NCBI RefSeq assembly: GCF_019308285.1
Contig: NZ_WWEM01000038.1
Location: 62,001 to 126,000, forward strand
DNA: 64,000 bases
DNA from: Flavobacterium quisquiliarum
GTDB taxonomy: Bacteria > Bacteroidota > Bacteroidia > Flavobacteriales > Flavobacteriaceae
Reading direction: 5' to 3'
In this document: positions 18,226 to 26,940 of the stretch, piece after piece
Layout: the number at the start of each line of letters is the position of its first letter
Position numbering within the stretch: position 1 is the first letter of the stretch
Position numbers and translations under genes: made by a program
The notes under the pieces: model-generated
The model's database searches: none
What the model saw: only the letters and a program-made list of their open reading frames with translations
What the model was told of the DNA's origin: nothing

Positions 18226-19746
18226 ATGATCAACCCAATTATTTTGATTGCAGTTGCGGCAATCGTTCTATTCGTAACCATTTCAGCATTAATCTCGAGG
18301 TACAAGCGCTGTCCTTCGGATAAAATTTTAGTAATCTACGGACGCACTGGCGGAACCTCAGCACGCTGTGTACACGGTGGAGGTGCTTTTATCTGGCCGG
18401 TAATTCAGGATTATTCTTTCTTGGATTTAAAACCGCTTTCTATCGAAGCCAATCTGACCAACGCGTTAAGCCGTCAGAACATTAGAGTCGATGTTCCTTG
18501 TCGATTCACCATTGCCATTTCTACAGAATCTGACAGCATGAATACAGCTGCTGAAAGATTATTAGGTTTGTCATCAGAACAAGTTCAAGAGCTTGCAAAA
18601 GATATTTTATTTGGTCAGTTGCGTTTGGTTATCGCAACGATGACTATTGAAGAAATTAACTCTGACCGTGATAAATTCCTGGATAACATTTCTAAAAATG
18701 TGGACAGTGAATTGAAGAAAATCGGTTTAAAACTAATCAACGTAAACGTTACGGATATTCGTGACGAATCTGGTTATATCGAAGCTTTAGGAAAAGAAGC
18801 TGCTGCAAAAGCAATCAATGAGGCTAAAATTAGTGTTGCTGAACAAGAAAAAATCGGGGAAACTGGTAAAGCTCTTGCCGACAGGGAAAAAGACACTCAA
18901 ATTGCAGAAACGCACAGAGATCGTGACGTAAAAATTGCCATTACTCAAAAAGACCGTGAAATTAGTATTGCAACAGCTGCTAAAGACGAAACCATTGGTA
19001 AAGCAGAAGCTGAAAGAGATACAAGGGTAAAAACTTCTGAGGCTAACGCGATTGCGATTCAGGGAGAAAACGAGGCAAAAATTGCCATCGCTAATTCTGA
19101 AGCGATTCGTAGAGAAAAAGAAGCAGAATCGTTGCGTATCGCAATTGCAGCAGAAAAAGTACAACAGGCAAAAGCATTGGAAGAATCTTATCTTGCAGAG
19201 CAAAAAGCCGAGTTGGCGCGTTCTGAAAGAGAACGTTCTACACAAATTGCGAACATTGTAGTTCCTGCCGAAATTGCTAAACAAAGAGCCATTATCGAAG
19301 CACAAGCAGCTGCTGAAACTATCAGAGAAAATGCAAAAGGAGAAGCTGATGCAATTTTCGCTAAAATGGAAGCAGAAGCAAAAGGTCTATTTGAAATATT
19401 AACGAAACAAGCCGAAGGTTATAAAGATGTTGTGGCTGCAGCAGGCGGAGATCCAAGCAAAGCATTCCAACTTTTATTATTAGAGAAACTTCCTGAATTG
19501 GTTAAAACTCAAGTTGAAGCTGTTAAAAATATCAAGATTGACAAAATCACGGTTTGGGATTCTGGAAATGGTCAGGGCGAAAATGGTTCAACTGCCAACT
19601 TTGTTTCTGGTATGATGAAAACTGTTCCGCCTTTAAATGATTTATTCAACATGGCCGGATTAAATTTACCTTCTTATCTAAAAGGTGAAGATCCAACTAC
19701 ACCGGAAGTTCCACCAACGATTCAGGTTGAAGAAACTAAAGAATAA
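18226..19746 (+). CDS. Flotillin family protein (SPFH/band 7)
   Basis: A 506-residue membrane-associated scaffold. It has one N-terminal membrane segment (about 3-22), an SPFH/PHB domain (about 30-200), a long heptad-rich coiled coil (about 200-390) with repeated A/E/K/R blocks such as EKDTQIAETHRDRDVK and EISIATAAKDET, and a C-terminal flotillin region. It closely resembles YqiK/FloT proteins. It forms an operon with the NfeD-like gene 11 bp upstream and ends at a strong terminator. Confidence 0.9.
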   Translation: MINPIILIAVAAIVLFVTISALISRYKRCPSDKILVIYGRTGGTSARCVHGGGAFIWPVIQDYSFLDLKPLSIEANLTNALSRQNIRVDVPCRFTIAISTESDSMNTAAERLLGLSSEQVQELAKDILFGQLRLVIATMTIEEINSDRDKFLDNISKNVDSELKKIGLKLINVNVTDIRDESGYIEALGKEAAAKAINEAKISVAEQEKIGETGKALADREKDTQIAETHRDRDVKIAITQKDREISIATAAKDETIGKAEAERDTRVKTSEANAIAIQGENEAKIAIANSEAIRREKEAESLRIAIAAEKVQQAKALEESYLAEQKAELARSERERSTQIANIVVPAEIAKQRAIIEAQAAAETIRENAKGEADAIFAKMEAEAKGLFEILTKQAEGYKDVVAAAGGDPSKAFQLLLLEKLPELVKTQVEAVKNIKIDKITVWDSGNGQGENGSTANFVSGMMKTVPPLNDLFNMAGLNLPSYLKGEDPTTPEVPPTIQVEETKE

Positions 19747-19767
19747 AGAAGTTCTTCTTTTTAAAAT

Positions 19768-19813
19768 AAAAAAGCACGAACCGATTATAATTTTTAATCG
19801 ATTCGTGCTTTTT
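19768..19813 (+). terminator. Terminator of the NfeD-like/flotillin operon
   Basis: AAAAAGCACGAACCGATTA pairs with TAATCGATTCGTGCTTTTT (one bulge) about 20 bp after the flotillin stop. Confidence 0.85.
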
Positions 19814-19891
19814 GCTTTCATGATATCAAAAAGGTATTTAGATTTGTAACCATCAAAATCTTACTAAATAACATAATTCAACCAAAAACCA

Positions 19892-21370
19892 ATGTTAAAG
19901 AAACCATTATTGATCTGTTTTCTATTAAGCAGTTTAATTTCTTTCTCTCAAGAAATTGTAAAAGAATTTGATTTAAAACTAGAAAAGAAAAGAGATTTTT
20001 TTCAGATAGTAAACGAAAGCAAAAAAGAGGTTGTTTTACTTCTGAATGATAAAGAAAAAGTCACTTCGATAAGATTTGATGAAACGTTTAGTATTAAAGA
20101 TTCTCTGTCCTTTGCAAGACCTGAGAGAATGTATGAAGAAATAATTGGTTACAGTCAAAATGAAAATGATTATTTTGTTTTTTGGGGATCAAAAGACAGA
20201 AAAAAAATCAGCTCTCAATACTTTAATTTTACAACAAAGGAAAGCAAAACCAATTCGATTAGTTTAGAATTAAAGAAGGAAAAAGTAATTAAAGAACTCA
20301 CAATAAAAAATGTTTTCTATCTTATTACAATCGTTAAAAATACGAGTATTTTAAAACTTTATATCTCTGATAATAACGGCAACTTAATCGAAAAGACTAT
20401 GGACTTATCGCATTTAGAGTTTAAGAACATGTATAATAATCCTGCAGACTTATATACCGTTTTAACAGATGAATCGTCTGAACCTTCCTTTCAAAATATA
20501 ACAAATGATAGTCCGCCATCACTTGCTTTGAGTGCCAAGAGATATAAAATTTATACTTACAGTTCCGATGAGATTATATTCACAATAGACAACACTGCAA
20601 ATGCAACTCAGATTTTAAGAGTCAATCTTCAAAATTTTACTTCAGATCTCAAATCTATTGCACAGCCAAAAATCGAAAAAGGACAATATGGTTCACTGCA
20701 ATTTAAATCGAATTCTTTTTTGATTGATGATAAAATTCTTCAGTTAAAAACCAATTCATTTGTTCTCTTTGTTACAATTAGTGATTTGAATGGTACTAAA
20801 ATTAAAGAATACAAAGTTTTACACGATCAGGAAATAGATTTTAAAAACTCTGATTTTGTACAAGAAAGTAATGGAATTCACAATCAAAAAATTATTGAAA
20901 ACACAGAAAAGTTCCTTCGAAAAATTCACAACTTCCCTAGTATATCCTGCTATAAATCAAATGGTGTTTATTACACTATTTTAGGAAGCTCTGTAGATAA
21001 AACTCACTATAGTGGCGGAATGGGAATGGGAGCTCCAGGTATTGGCATGGGTACTGTTGGAATGGTACCTGTTTTCTACGGAACCAATTATACCGTGGAA
21101 AATTTGATTTCTTATAAGGATAAAATTGTATTCTACACAAACTGCTTATTCGATTCCAATTTCAATCATGTTAAGGGTGAGATAAAAAGTTCTGCTTTTG
21201 ACAAAGTCAGAGCATTTATTGAAGAAAATAATGAAATCCGTGAAAGTGTCACGCTCCTTACTACAAGTTTATATAAAGATTTAATTCTTTTTAAGCACAA
21301 TACTAATTTATATCTAGGGAATTATAATAAGAAAAATAAAAAATATCAGATTTTTAGTTTTAGCGAATAG
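19892..21370 (+). CDS. Secreted protein, paralogue family member 1
   Basis: A 492-residue protein with a signal peptide (about 1-19, ending LISFSQ). The body is rich in alternating beta strands, with the local pattern IGYSQNENDYFVFWGSKD near residue 85. Two similar genes lie at 24113 and 26941, sharing the leader end SQ, the IGYSxSED/YW block, a TxxFLxxI block, and a KNxKxxF/IT-type segment. Function unknown; a propeller-like fold is only a guess. A Gly/Met-rich stretch (GGMGMGAPGIGMGTVGM) near residue 380 is specific to this copy. Confidence 0.65.
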   Translation: MLKKPLLICFLLSSLISFSQEIVKEFDLKLEKKRDFFQIVNESKKEVVLLLNDKEKVTSIRFDETFSIKDSLSFARPERMYEEIIGYSQNENDYFVFWGSKDRKKISSQYFNFTTKESKTNSISLELKKEKVIKELTIKNVFYLITIVKNTSILKLYISDNNGNLIEKTMDLSHLEFKNMYNNPADLYTVLTDESSEPSFQNITNDSPPSLALSAKRYKIYTYSSDEIIFTIDNTANATQILRVNLQNFTSDLKSIAQPKIEKGQYGSLQFKSNSFLIDDKILQLKTNSFVLFVTISDLNGTKIKEYKVLHDQEIDFKNSDFVQESNGIHNQKIIENTEKFLRKIHNFPSISCYKSNGVYYTILGSSVDKTHYSGGMGMGAPGIGMGTVGMVPVFYGTNYTVENLISYKDKIVFYTNCLFDSNFNHVKGEIKSSAFDKVRAFIEENNEIRESVTLLTTSLYKDLILFKHNTNLYLGNYNKKNKKYQIFSFSE

Positions 21371-21448
21371 CTAAAAAATTTCTTTATTGAATAAATATGC
21401 TTTTAGTGAAGTATCTTTGAAAAAAAATATTTAAGAATAAATAATCCA

Positions 21449-22333
21449 ATGAAACTCACTAAACCAAGATTAGCCCTAATCTGCGGTATCCTTTGCATTT
21501 CGATTTTCCCAATATTGGTAAAATTACGTTTAACACCAGGATTGATTTCGGCATTTTACCGAATGTTTTTTGCTGTTTTACTTTTACTGCCTTATGTCAT
21601 TTTTAGCGGAAACTTTAAACTTCCTAGTCTGAAATTTACACTTTTGGCAATGCTTTGCGGTGTTTTATTTTCATCAGATGTTGCGGTTTGGAATATTGCT
21701 ATTCAGGAATCAAGTGCGACTCAGGCTTCTTTGTTAACTAATTTATCTCCTGTCTGGGTTGGAGTTGGTTCTTTTCTTTTTCTGAAATCAAAACCTGCTA
21801 CAAACTTCTGGATTGGAACTGTTGTTTCTCTTTTCGGAATGGTAACTTTAGTGGGCTTTGAGTTTTTTATTGATTTGAATTTCGATCAGGCATTTTTGTT
21901 TGCTGTTTTATCTGGAATTCTATATTCGATTTATCTTTTGGTCAGCAAAAATGTGCTTTCAGGAGTTGATGTTCTTTCGTTTATGACCATTAGTTTAACG
22001 GCTTCCAGCATCTATTTGGGAATTTTATGTTATTCGCTGCACGAACCTTTTACTGGATTTTCAAATGCGGGCTGGTTTGTTTTGGTTTTACAAGCTGTAA
22101 TCTGTCAATTGTGCGCTTGGCTTTCGATTAGTTATGCCACACAGCACATGCGTGCAACCAGAGTTTCGTTGAGTTTGTTAAGTCAGGCGGTAATTACTTC
22201 TATTTTGGCTTGGTTGTTTTTGGAAGAAAAAATAACTTTACAGATGGTTTTCGGCGGCATCGTTTTACTTTTCGGAATCCGAATTACTTTTTACGATAAA
22301 ACTATTTCTTTGAAAAGGTTGCTTTCTAAGTGA
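21449..22333 (+). CDS. EamA/DMT-family transporter
   Basis: A 294-residue inner-membrane protein with ten predicted helices arranged as two EamA repeats (about 5-140 and 150-285). This is the drug/metabolite transporter superfamily layout. Substrate cannot be told from sequence. The tail FGIRITFYDKT is typical of the last helix end. It is a single gene; the repeat-filled 409 bp downstream isolates it. Confidence 0.85.
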   Translation: MKLTKPRLALICGILCISIFPILVKLRLTPGLISAFYRMFFAVLLLLPYVIFSGNFKLPSLKFTLLAMLCGVLFSSDVAVWNIAIQESSATQASLLTNLSPVWVGVGSFLFLKSKPATNFWIGTVVSLFGMVTLVGFEFFIDLNFDQAFLFAVLSGILYSIYLLVSKNVLSGVDVLSFMTISLTASSIYLGILCYSLHEPFTGFSNAGWFVLVLQAVICQLCAWLSISYATQHMRATRVSLSLLSQAVITSILAWLFLEEKITLQMVFGGIVLLFGIRITFYDKTISLKRLLSK

Positions 22334-22742
22334 AATTAGTATACTGATTTACACTGCTAATTTGTGAAATTCATGACATTCTTTTCATGCAGATTTTGGC
22401 TAAAAAGTCTCCCGCAGATTTAGCAGATTTGGCAGATTTATTTCTTATATTTAAAGAAAGTCATCAGAAAAAAATTAGCATGAATTCGTGAAATTTGTGG
22501 CAAAAAAAGTTTCAAGCAGATTCGGCAGATTTAAGCAGATTTATTAAAAAAATCCTTATAATCTAAATAATCTGTGGCAAAAAAATTAGTGAAATTGGCG
22601 ACAAAAAAGTCTCTCGCAGATCTGGCAGATTGAGCAGATTTAATTTTAAAATCCTCTTAATTTATTAATCAAAAAAAATAATTCGTGAATTCGTGGCAGA
22701 AAACCTGAAACTTGAAACAAGTCAAACCTGAAACAAAAATCT
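22334..22742. repeat. Gene-free spacer with three GCAGATTT-type direct repeats
   Basis: Three imperfect units of about 45 bp, spaced ~100 bp, begin near 22399, 22499 and 22600. Each reads like AAAAAAGTCTC(C/T)CGCAG followed by two or three AGCAGATT(T) blocks. Between them AATTCGTG...GTGGCA pieces recur. No coding potential was found. Confidence 0.65.
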
Positions 22743-23450
22743 ATGTTACATAAAACTAAAATACCAAACTTAAAAGTAATTGCATTTGATGCAGATGATA
22801 CTTTATTTGTAAACGAACCCTATTTCCAGGAAACCGAACATAAATTTTGTGCTTTGATGGAAGATTATCTTTCGCATCAAGGCATTTCACAAGAATTATT
22901 TAAAATTGAAATTGCCAATCTTCCTTTGTACGGTTACGGAATCAAAGGTTACATTCTTTCGATGATTGAAGCAGCAATGAATATTTCGAATAATACTATT
23001 CCTGTTGAAGTCATTGAAAAAATCATTCAGTACGGAAAAGAATTGCTAGAAAAACCAATCGAATTACTAGACGGAATCGAAGAAACATTACAAGCTCTGC
23101 ACGGAAAATACAAATTGGTCGTAGCAACAAAAGGCGATTTAAAAGATCAGCACAGCAAATTGCATCGTTCAGGTTTAGGACATTATTTTCATCATATCGA
23201 AGTCATGTCAGACAAACAAGAAATCGATTATCAAAAACTATTGGGCCGTTTAGACATTCAAGCGCATGAATTTCTGATGATCGGAAATTCACTTAAATCA
23301 GATGTATTGCCCGTTTTAGGAATTGGCGGATATGCCGTTCATATTCCGTTTCACACCACTTGGGAACACGAAAAAATTAATCATACTATAGAACACGAGC
23401 ATTTTAGTTCATTTGAAACTATTGCAGAAGTGGTTCCGAATTTATTATAA
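22743..23450 (+). CDS. HAD-superfamily hydrolase
   Basis: A 235-residue cytosolic hydrolase. The nucleophile motif I is AFDADDTLF (Asp16, Asp18), motif II sits around KLVVATKGD, and motif IV is MIGNSLKSDV with a following GG. A helical cap lies between residues 25 and 100. This is the subclass I HAD layout used by phosphoglycolate-like phosphatases, but substrate is not predictable. Its stop overlaps the ATG of the next gene (TAATG), so translation of the two is probably coupled. Confidence 0.87.
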   Translation: MLHKTKIPNLKVIAFDADDTLFVNEPYFQETEHKFCALMEDYLSHQGISQELFKIEIANLPLYGYGIKGYILSMIEAAMNISNNTIPVEVIEKIIQYGKELLEKPIELLDGIEETLQALHGKYKLVVATKGDLKDQHSKLHRSGLGHYFHHIEVMSDKQEIDYQKLLGRLDIQAHEFLMIGNSLKSDVLPVLGIGGYAVHIPFHTTWEHEKINHTIEHEHFSSFETIAEVVPNLL

Positions 23451-24079
23451 TGAAAACACTTTTAGACTTAGAAAACTGGAATAGAAAAGAGCATTTTGCT
23501 CATTTTAAACAAATGGAAGAGCCTTTCTTTGGCGCAACGGTAGAAATCGATTGTACCAAAGCGTATCAAACTGCCAAAAGTTTAAATGCTTCTTTTTTCA
23601 TCTTCTACCTGCATAAAACCTTAGTTGCAGTAAATACAATTGAGAATTTTAAATACCGAATTTCCGAAAACAAGATTTACATTAACGAGCGTGTTGATGC
23701 TTCGGCAACAATTGGTCGCGAAGATGGTACTTTTGGATTTTCATTAATTGAATATCATCCCGATTTTAAAAGGTTCGAGCAAACAGCATTAGCAGAAATT
23801 GAACGCATTCAAAATACAACTGGACTTTTTACAAGAGAATTTAATGATGATAATTTGATTCATTTTTCAGCAATTCCGTGGTTGAACTTTACATCGCTTA
23901 CACATGCGAGAAGTTTTACTTATCCGGACAGCTGTCCTAAAGTTTCTTTTGGAAAAATGATGATTTCAGAAACTGGAAAAAGAACCATTTCAATGGCTGT
24001 ATATGTGCATCATGGTTTGATGGACGGAATGCATCTTGGACAATTCGTAGATCTTTTTCAAGAGCTTATGAATCAATAA
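23450..24079 (+). CDS. Chloramphenicol acetyltransferase-like protein
   Basis: A 209-residue CoA-dependent acyltransferase of the CAT fold. The catalytic motif HHxxxDG is present as HHGLMDG, with catalytic His188 and Asp192, near the C-terminus as expected. The length is close to classical CAT (about 215). Chromosomal CAT-like proteins in Flavobacteria do not always give resistance, so the acceptor could be something other than chloramphenicol. It overlaps the HAD gene by one base (TAATG). Confidence 0.82.
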   Translation: MKTLLDLENWNRKEHFAHFKQMEEPFFGATVEIDCTKAYQTAKSLNASFFIFYLHKTLVAVNTIENFKYRISENKIYINERVDASATIGREDGTFGFSLIEYHPDFKRFEQTALAEIERIQNTTGLFTREFNDDNLIHFSAIPWLNFTSLTHARSFTYPDSCPKVSFGKMMISETGKRTISMAVYVHHGLMDGMHLGQFVDLFQELMNQ

Positions 24080-24112
24080 ATTAAATGGAATAATTTTTGT
24101 TCGAAGAAACTT

Positions 24113-25510
24113 ATGAAACAAATCTTCCTTTTTCTTGTTTTAATGTATAGTACTGTTTCGTTAAGTCAAACAGTATTGACTTCCTATCCTATAGATTTAA
24201 AAACACAGAAAGAGGACTGCGAAACTTTAAACGCAGAAAACGTTGTTACGCATGAAGTTTTCGCTTTTATTGCCTCTCGTGATAGTTTGACTATTCTCAA
24301 ATACAATAATGCTTTATTCCTAAACGATAAGTTTACCACTACGCGACAATATACAGAAAACAGATCCTTAATGGGTTATAGTTTCAGCGAAGACGGCAAT
24401 CCGACTTTGTATTGGTTTTCGCCAGCAGACAACAGCATTATCGTTATCAAATATTATTTTGAAACTAAAACAACTAGAGCTTTAAAATTTGGTTTACCTG
24501 TTGACGAACAATCTATTCTAGCACAATATCAAAAGGATAATAATTTTTATCTGGTTTTGAAATACAAAGAAAAACCAGCCTTAACAGTTTATCTTTTTAA
24601 AAATGGAATGGCCGATGAAAAGTTTTTAGACTTCTCCCCTTTTATTTTTCGAGATCGAAAAACACAGCAAAAGACATTCAACCAGATTTTAAATGAAAAT
24701 CCGATTGAAAAAATGGAACCTGGAGAATATAATCCACTTTATAAAGCAACTGCAAAAAGTAAACTTTATATACTTCCAAATCGTTTAATTCTGACTTTAG
24801 ACCAAGGCCTAAGAAAAACACAGCTTTTTGACATCAATCTCGAGAATTCTGAAGTAACAGAAAAAACTTTTTTACAGCCTTTGGGACAAAAAAATGCTAG
24901 AACATCCAACTCATTTTATCATGAAAACAAGCTTTATCAGATTAACGTAAACGCTAATGAGCTTTTATTTGATATTAAAGATTATAATACTGGAGAATCG
25001 ATAAAATCATTCACTGTTTTAAGGAAAGATACTATTCGTTTTAATAACTCTCCTCTTTTAATGCAGATTGAGGACCGTAAACCTAAAACCATAAAAAATA
25101 CCAGTAATTTTATTAAAGAACTGGCTTCTACCAATGCAGGTCTTTCTGTATATAAAAACCAAAAGAACCTTTTTATAACATTGGGCGGGACTGGTAGCAG
25201 CTCAAAAACTGTATCTATGAATGGTTTTAATATGTTTGATGATTATTTTCGAGATTTTCCTTCCAGCGGTTATTACAACATAGACAGTGATTATTCTGTT
25301 TTTTTTGAAAGCATCTGGACCAAGAAACTGGAATTAACTACTGAAACACACGAACCGCTTGCTTCAGATAAGATTTTTTATTTTATCGATACACACCGAG
25401 AAATATTTATTCCAAATATTCTAAAATTAAAAAATTATTCCATTTTAGGTTATTACGATACAATTGCCAAGCAATACACTTTACGAAAATTCACAGATGG
25501 ATTTAACTAA
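24113..25510 (+). CDS. Secreted protein, paralogue family member 2
   Basis: A 465-residue protein with a signal peptide (about 1-18, ending SLSQ). It shares an overall plan with the genes at 19892 and 26941: MGYSFSEDGNPTLYWFSP near residue 85, a TSNSFYHENKLYQI block, an FIKEL segment before SVYKNQKNLFITLGG, and the end TLRKFTDG. Function is unknown. It follows the CAT-like gene by 33 bp but a shared transcript is uncertain. It is closest to the 26941 gene. Confidence 0.68.
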   Translation: MKQIFLFLVLMYSTVSLSQTVLTSYPIDLKTQKEDCETLNAENVVTHEVFAFIASRDSLTILKYNNALFLNDKFTTTRQYTENRSLMGYSFSEDGNPTLYWFSPADNSIIVIKYYFETKTTRALKFGLPVDEQSILAQYQKDNNFYLVLKYKEKPALTVYLFKNGMADEKFLDFSPFIFRDRKTQQKTFNQILNENPIEKMEPGEYNPLYKATAKSKLYILPNRLILTLDQGLRKTQLFDINLENSEVTEKTFLQPLGQKNARTSNSFYHENKLYQINVNANELLFDIKDYNTGESIKSFTVLRKDTIRFNNSPLLMQIEDRKPKTIKNTSNFIKELASTNAGLSVYKNQKNLFITLGGTGSSSKTVSMNGFNMFDDYFRDFPSSGYYNIDSDYSVFFESIWTKKLELTTETHEPLASDKIFYFIDTHREIFIPNILKLKNYSILGYYDTIAKQYTLRKFTDGFN

Positions 25511-25687
25511 ACAACTCATAACAAAATAGTTACACCTTAAAGCATCAAGCCCGCAATTCATAAGGGGTTTTAATCAGAATTATCAACCCATTAAATTACC
25601 TTATTTTAACACCTTTCTGACTTATTAAGGAAGCTTTTACTTTTATTTTATTGTTGTTTTGGCGCAAAATTTAAAACATCAATAATA

Positions 25688-26818
25688 ATGAAAAAAGTTG
25701 TAATGACTTTAGCTTTTGCCCTTGCACTCACAGGAGCTCACGCACAAACAGAAAGCAACAGCGGATTTAATAAATGGTCTATAGAATTTGCTGGTGGTTT
25801 AACTAAACCTCAAAGACCATTTTCTTCAGGCTATGCAACAGACACTCCAAGCCCTTGGGTTGGTGATTTTGGAGTTCGTTACATGCTTAACAATAAATTC
25901 GGTTTAAAGGCTGACTTTGGATATAACAGTTTCAAAGGCAAAAAGAATTCTATTGATTTTGATTCAAAATACTACAGAGTAGATGTGCAAGCAGTTGCCA
26001 ACTTAGGACGCATAATGAATTTTGAAACTTGGACTAACACTTTTGGTTTACTTGGACACGCTGGTTTTGGTGTTGGCCAATTAGAAAGTGATAATTTTAG
26101 AGGAAAAGATAAAGTTGGTAATTTTATTGCGGGTGTTACAGGGCAGATAAGATTATCGAATAGAGTTGCCTTAACTGGGGATCTTTCAACTATTGTAAAT
26201 GCAGGACAAGATCATACTTTTGATGGAGCATCAGCTACAGGAAACAGAGGCTTTTCTGGAGTTCTTTTCAACGGAACTATCGGATTAAATGTCTACTTAG
26301 GTAAAAACATTAAACATGCAGACTGGATGGTAACATCATCTGATAATTCGAACGTTGGCGCCTTAGAAAACAAAATTGCAGAACTTGAATCTCAAATCAA
26401 AAAAAACCCAGCATCAAAAGAAGTTGTTGTAGAAAAACAAGTTAGTACTCCACAATTAAATGAAAATGATTTGATCAAAAAAATGATCAATGATAAATAC
26501 TATAGTGTGTACTTTGATTTTAACAAATCAACACCAATCCAACACTCAACCGCAGCAATCGATGTTGTTTTAACTTACTTAAGAAATAACCCATCTGCAT
26601 CACTTGATTTAATTGGCTATGCTGATCAAGTTGGAAAAGCAGGATACAATGAGAAATTATCAAATGCAAGAGCAGCTAACGTGAAAACTATTTTTGAAAA
26701 AGCAGGAATTGCTTCTTCTCGTTTGAATATTGTTGCTAATGGCGCTGACACCTCAATTCAAAAAGATTCTGATGAAGCTAGAAGACTGGCTAGAAGAGTT
26801 GTCTTTATTGTGAAATAG
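25688..26818 (+). CDS. OmpA-family outer membrane protein
   Basis: A 376-residue protein: signal peptide (about 1-19, ending GAHAQ), an eight-stranded-type outer-membrane barrel (about 22-215), a short coiled linker with ALENKIAELESQIKK, and an OmpA C-terminal peptidoglycan-binding domain (about 265-376; VYFDFNKSTP, LIGYADQVG, NxxLSNARAANV, ARRVVFIV). It ties the outer membrane to the cell wall. It lies between two of the secreted paralogues and has its own strong terminator. Confidence 0.93.
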   Translation: MKKVVMTLAFALALTGAHAQTESNSGFNKWSIEFAGGLTKPQRPFSSGYATDTPSPWVGDFGVRYMLNNKFGLKADFGYNSFKGKKNSIDFDSKYYRVDVQAVANLGRIMNFETWTNTFGLLGHAGFGVGQLESDNFRGKDKVGNFIAGVTGQIRLSNRVALTGDLSTIVNAGQDHTFDGASATGNRGFSGVLFNGTIGLNVYLGKNIKHADWMVTSSDNSNVGALENKIAELESQIKKNPASKEVVVEKQVSTPQLNENDLIKKMINDKYYSVYFDFNKSTPIQHSTAAIDVVLTYLRNNPSASLDLIGYADQVGKAGYNEKLSNARAANVKTIFEKAGIASSRLNIVANGADTSIQKDSDEARRLARRVVFIVK

Positions 26819-26840
26819 CCTTTTTTTACAATCATAAAAC

Positions 26841-26876
26841 AAAAGTCCTTAAGAAAAATATCTTAAGGACTTTTTT
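26841..26876 (+). terminator. Terminator of the OmpA-family gene
   Basis: AAAAGTCCTTAAGA pairs with TCTTAAGGACTTTT and runs into further T residues, 22 bp after the stop. Confidence 0.88.
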
Positions 26877-26940
26877 ATTGTTTAAATTTAAGGTATTAAA
26901 TACCATAAAAATTGGAATAAATTTTGATGAATTTTCCACT

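Noticed and set aside
18787..19305. 172-aa minus-strand frame rich in Cys and Phe inside flotillin
   Set aside because: It is the antisense of the coiled-coil codons and shows no protein-like composition.
22334..22742. Possible CRISPR array
   Set aside because: The three repeat units are imperfect, too long, and not separated by uniform unique spacers; no cas gene is near.
26878..26940. TTG-initiated extension of the third secreted paralogue
   Set aside because: It overlaps the terminator of the preceding gene and hides the signal peptide that begins at 26941.
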